5,725 nt of DNA from CAVSWN01 sp046728115 (GTDB lineage: Bacteria > Acidobacteriota > Vicinamibacteria > Vicinamibacterales > CAVVIG01): NCBI GenBank assembly GCA_046728115.1, contig JBKPDW010000369.1, positions 1 through 5,725 of the forward strand. The letters are read 5' to 3'. Below the pieces are notes generated by a model. The model saw only the letters and a list, made by a program, of their open reading frames with translations, made no database searches and was not told the DNA's origin. How positions within the stretch are numbered: position 1 is the stretch's first letter; every line of letters starts with the position of its first letter. The position numbers and the translations under genes are program-made. Of the stretch, positions 5,563 to 5,725 are shown one piece after another.

Positions 5563-5574
5563 GACCGATCGGTC
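5563..5574. promoter_or_regulatory. 12-bp perfect palindrome upstream of the AraC gene
   Basis: GACCGATCGGTC is self-complementary across 12 bases and lies 66 bases upstream of the chosen AraC start. TCGGTCC, forming its right half, recurs in direct orientation at 5544-5550, 25 bases away. This could be a regulator binding site, but AraC-family proteins usually bind direct repeats, and in GC-rich DNA a 12-bp palindrome can be chance. Confidence 0.3.
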
Positions 5575-5610
5575 CATGCCGTGTGATCGCGTCTGAGACG
5601 GCTTCGAGGC

Positions 5611-5635
5611 GATGACCAGACCTGCCTGGTCCATC
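5611..5635 (-). repeat. Hairpin between the right-edge gene and the AraC gene
   Basis: GATG-ACCAG (5611-5619) pairs with CTGGT-c-CATC (5626-5635) as a 9-bp stem with one bulged C and a 6-base loop. Within it GACCAG/CTGGTC is a perfect 6-bp dyad. It begins 39 bases past the stop of the right-edge gene on the minus strand. No T-tract follows, so it is not a standard intrinsic terminator; it could be a weak terminator, a 3'-end stabiliser or an operator. Confidence 0.35.
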
Positions 5636-5674
5636 CGGCGGTTGCACGCGGTCGATGATGTATCCGGCGAACCG

Positions 5675-5725
5675 TCAGATCAGCTGGGCGACCGCAAAGA
5701 CCGCCACGGTCGCAAAGAATGGATA
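5675..5725 (-). CDS. C-terminal fragment of a probable membrane protein (runs off the right edge)
   Basis: Read on the minus strand from the window edge, the frame gives YPFFATVAVFAVAQLI followed by TGA at 5677-5675. The run is strongly hydrophobic with an aromatic start, as in a C-terminal transmembrane helix that ends almost at the membrane face. The other two frames in this stretch give no comparable pattern. The stop is 177 bases upstream of the AraC start on the same strand. Only 16 residues are visible, so the family cannot be named and chance cannot be excluded. Confidence 0.4.
   Translation of the reverse strand, partial: YPFFATVAVFAVAQLI

Noticed and set aside
1..5725. CRISPR array, tRNA, rRNA or defence-system cluster
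   Set aside because: No regularly spaced repeats, cloverleaf-like segments, rRNA motifs or defence-type protein domains were seen on either strand.

Overview
The window is a high-GC bacterial chromosomal segment. The likely source is a soil- or sediment-type Gram-negative such as Acidobacteriota (Vicinamibacteria-like) or Gemmatimonadota. This is inferred from a Hanks-type Ser/Thr kinase with the GAGGMGVVY loop, a secreted oligoendopeptidase F, and a small lipoprotein with a Ser/Pro/Ala-rich linker after the lipobox. The assignment is tentative because no marker gene is present.

Layout from left to right. (1) Bases 1-52, minus strand: the first 17 codons of a tyrosine recombinase of the kind found in IS91-like mobile elements, with a strong ribosome binding site held in a perfect 8-bp hairpin. 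(2) Bases 77-622, minus strand: the N-terminal part of a Ser/Thr protein kinase that stops just after the DFG motif, apparently cut by the arrival of that element. (3) Bases 623-1150: about 530 bases with no recognisable gene. (4) Bases 1153-2016, plus strand: a compact self-regulating unit made of two matching GCAAC-N6-GTTGC dyads 43 bp apart, a candidate promoter between them, an AHSA1/SRPBCC-domain protein and an overlapping ArsR-family repressor. (5) Bases 2105-3998, plus strand: a secreted M3-family metallopeptidase (oligoendopeptidase F) complete from signal peptide to C-terminus, but broken by a single +1 frameshift at a GGGG run. (6) Bases 4141-4628, plus strand: a META-domain lipoprotein whose ribosome binding site and GTG start lie in the second copy of a 20-bp imperfect tandem repeat. 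(7) Bases 4658-5497, minus strand: an AraC-family regulator with a C-terminal GyrI-like effector-binding domain, convergent with the lipoprotein gene. (8) Bases 5675-5725, minus strand: the hydrophobic C-terminus of a further gene, probably a membrane protein.

The genes form small independent units rather than one pathway. Only the AHSA1-ArsR pair is clearly a functional operon. I see no large undescribed system. The observations most worth following are the twin operator arrangement, the sequestered start of the recombinase with the kinase it interrupts, and the homopolymer frameshift in the peptidase.
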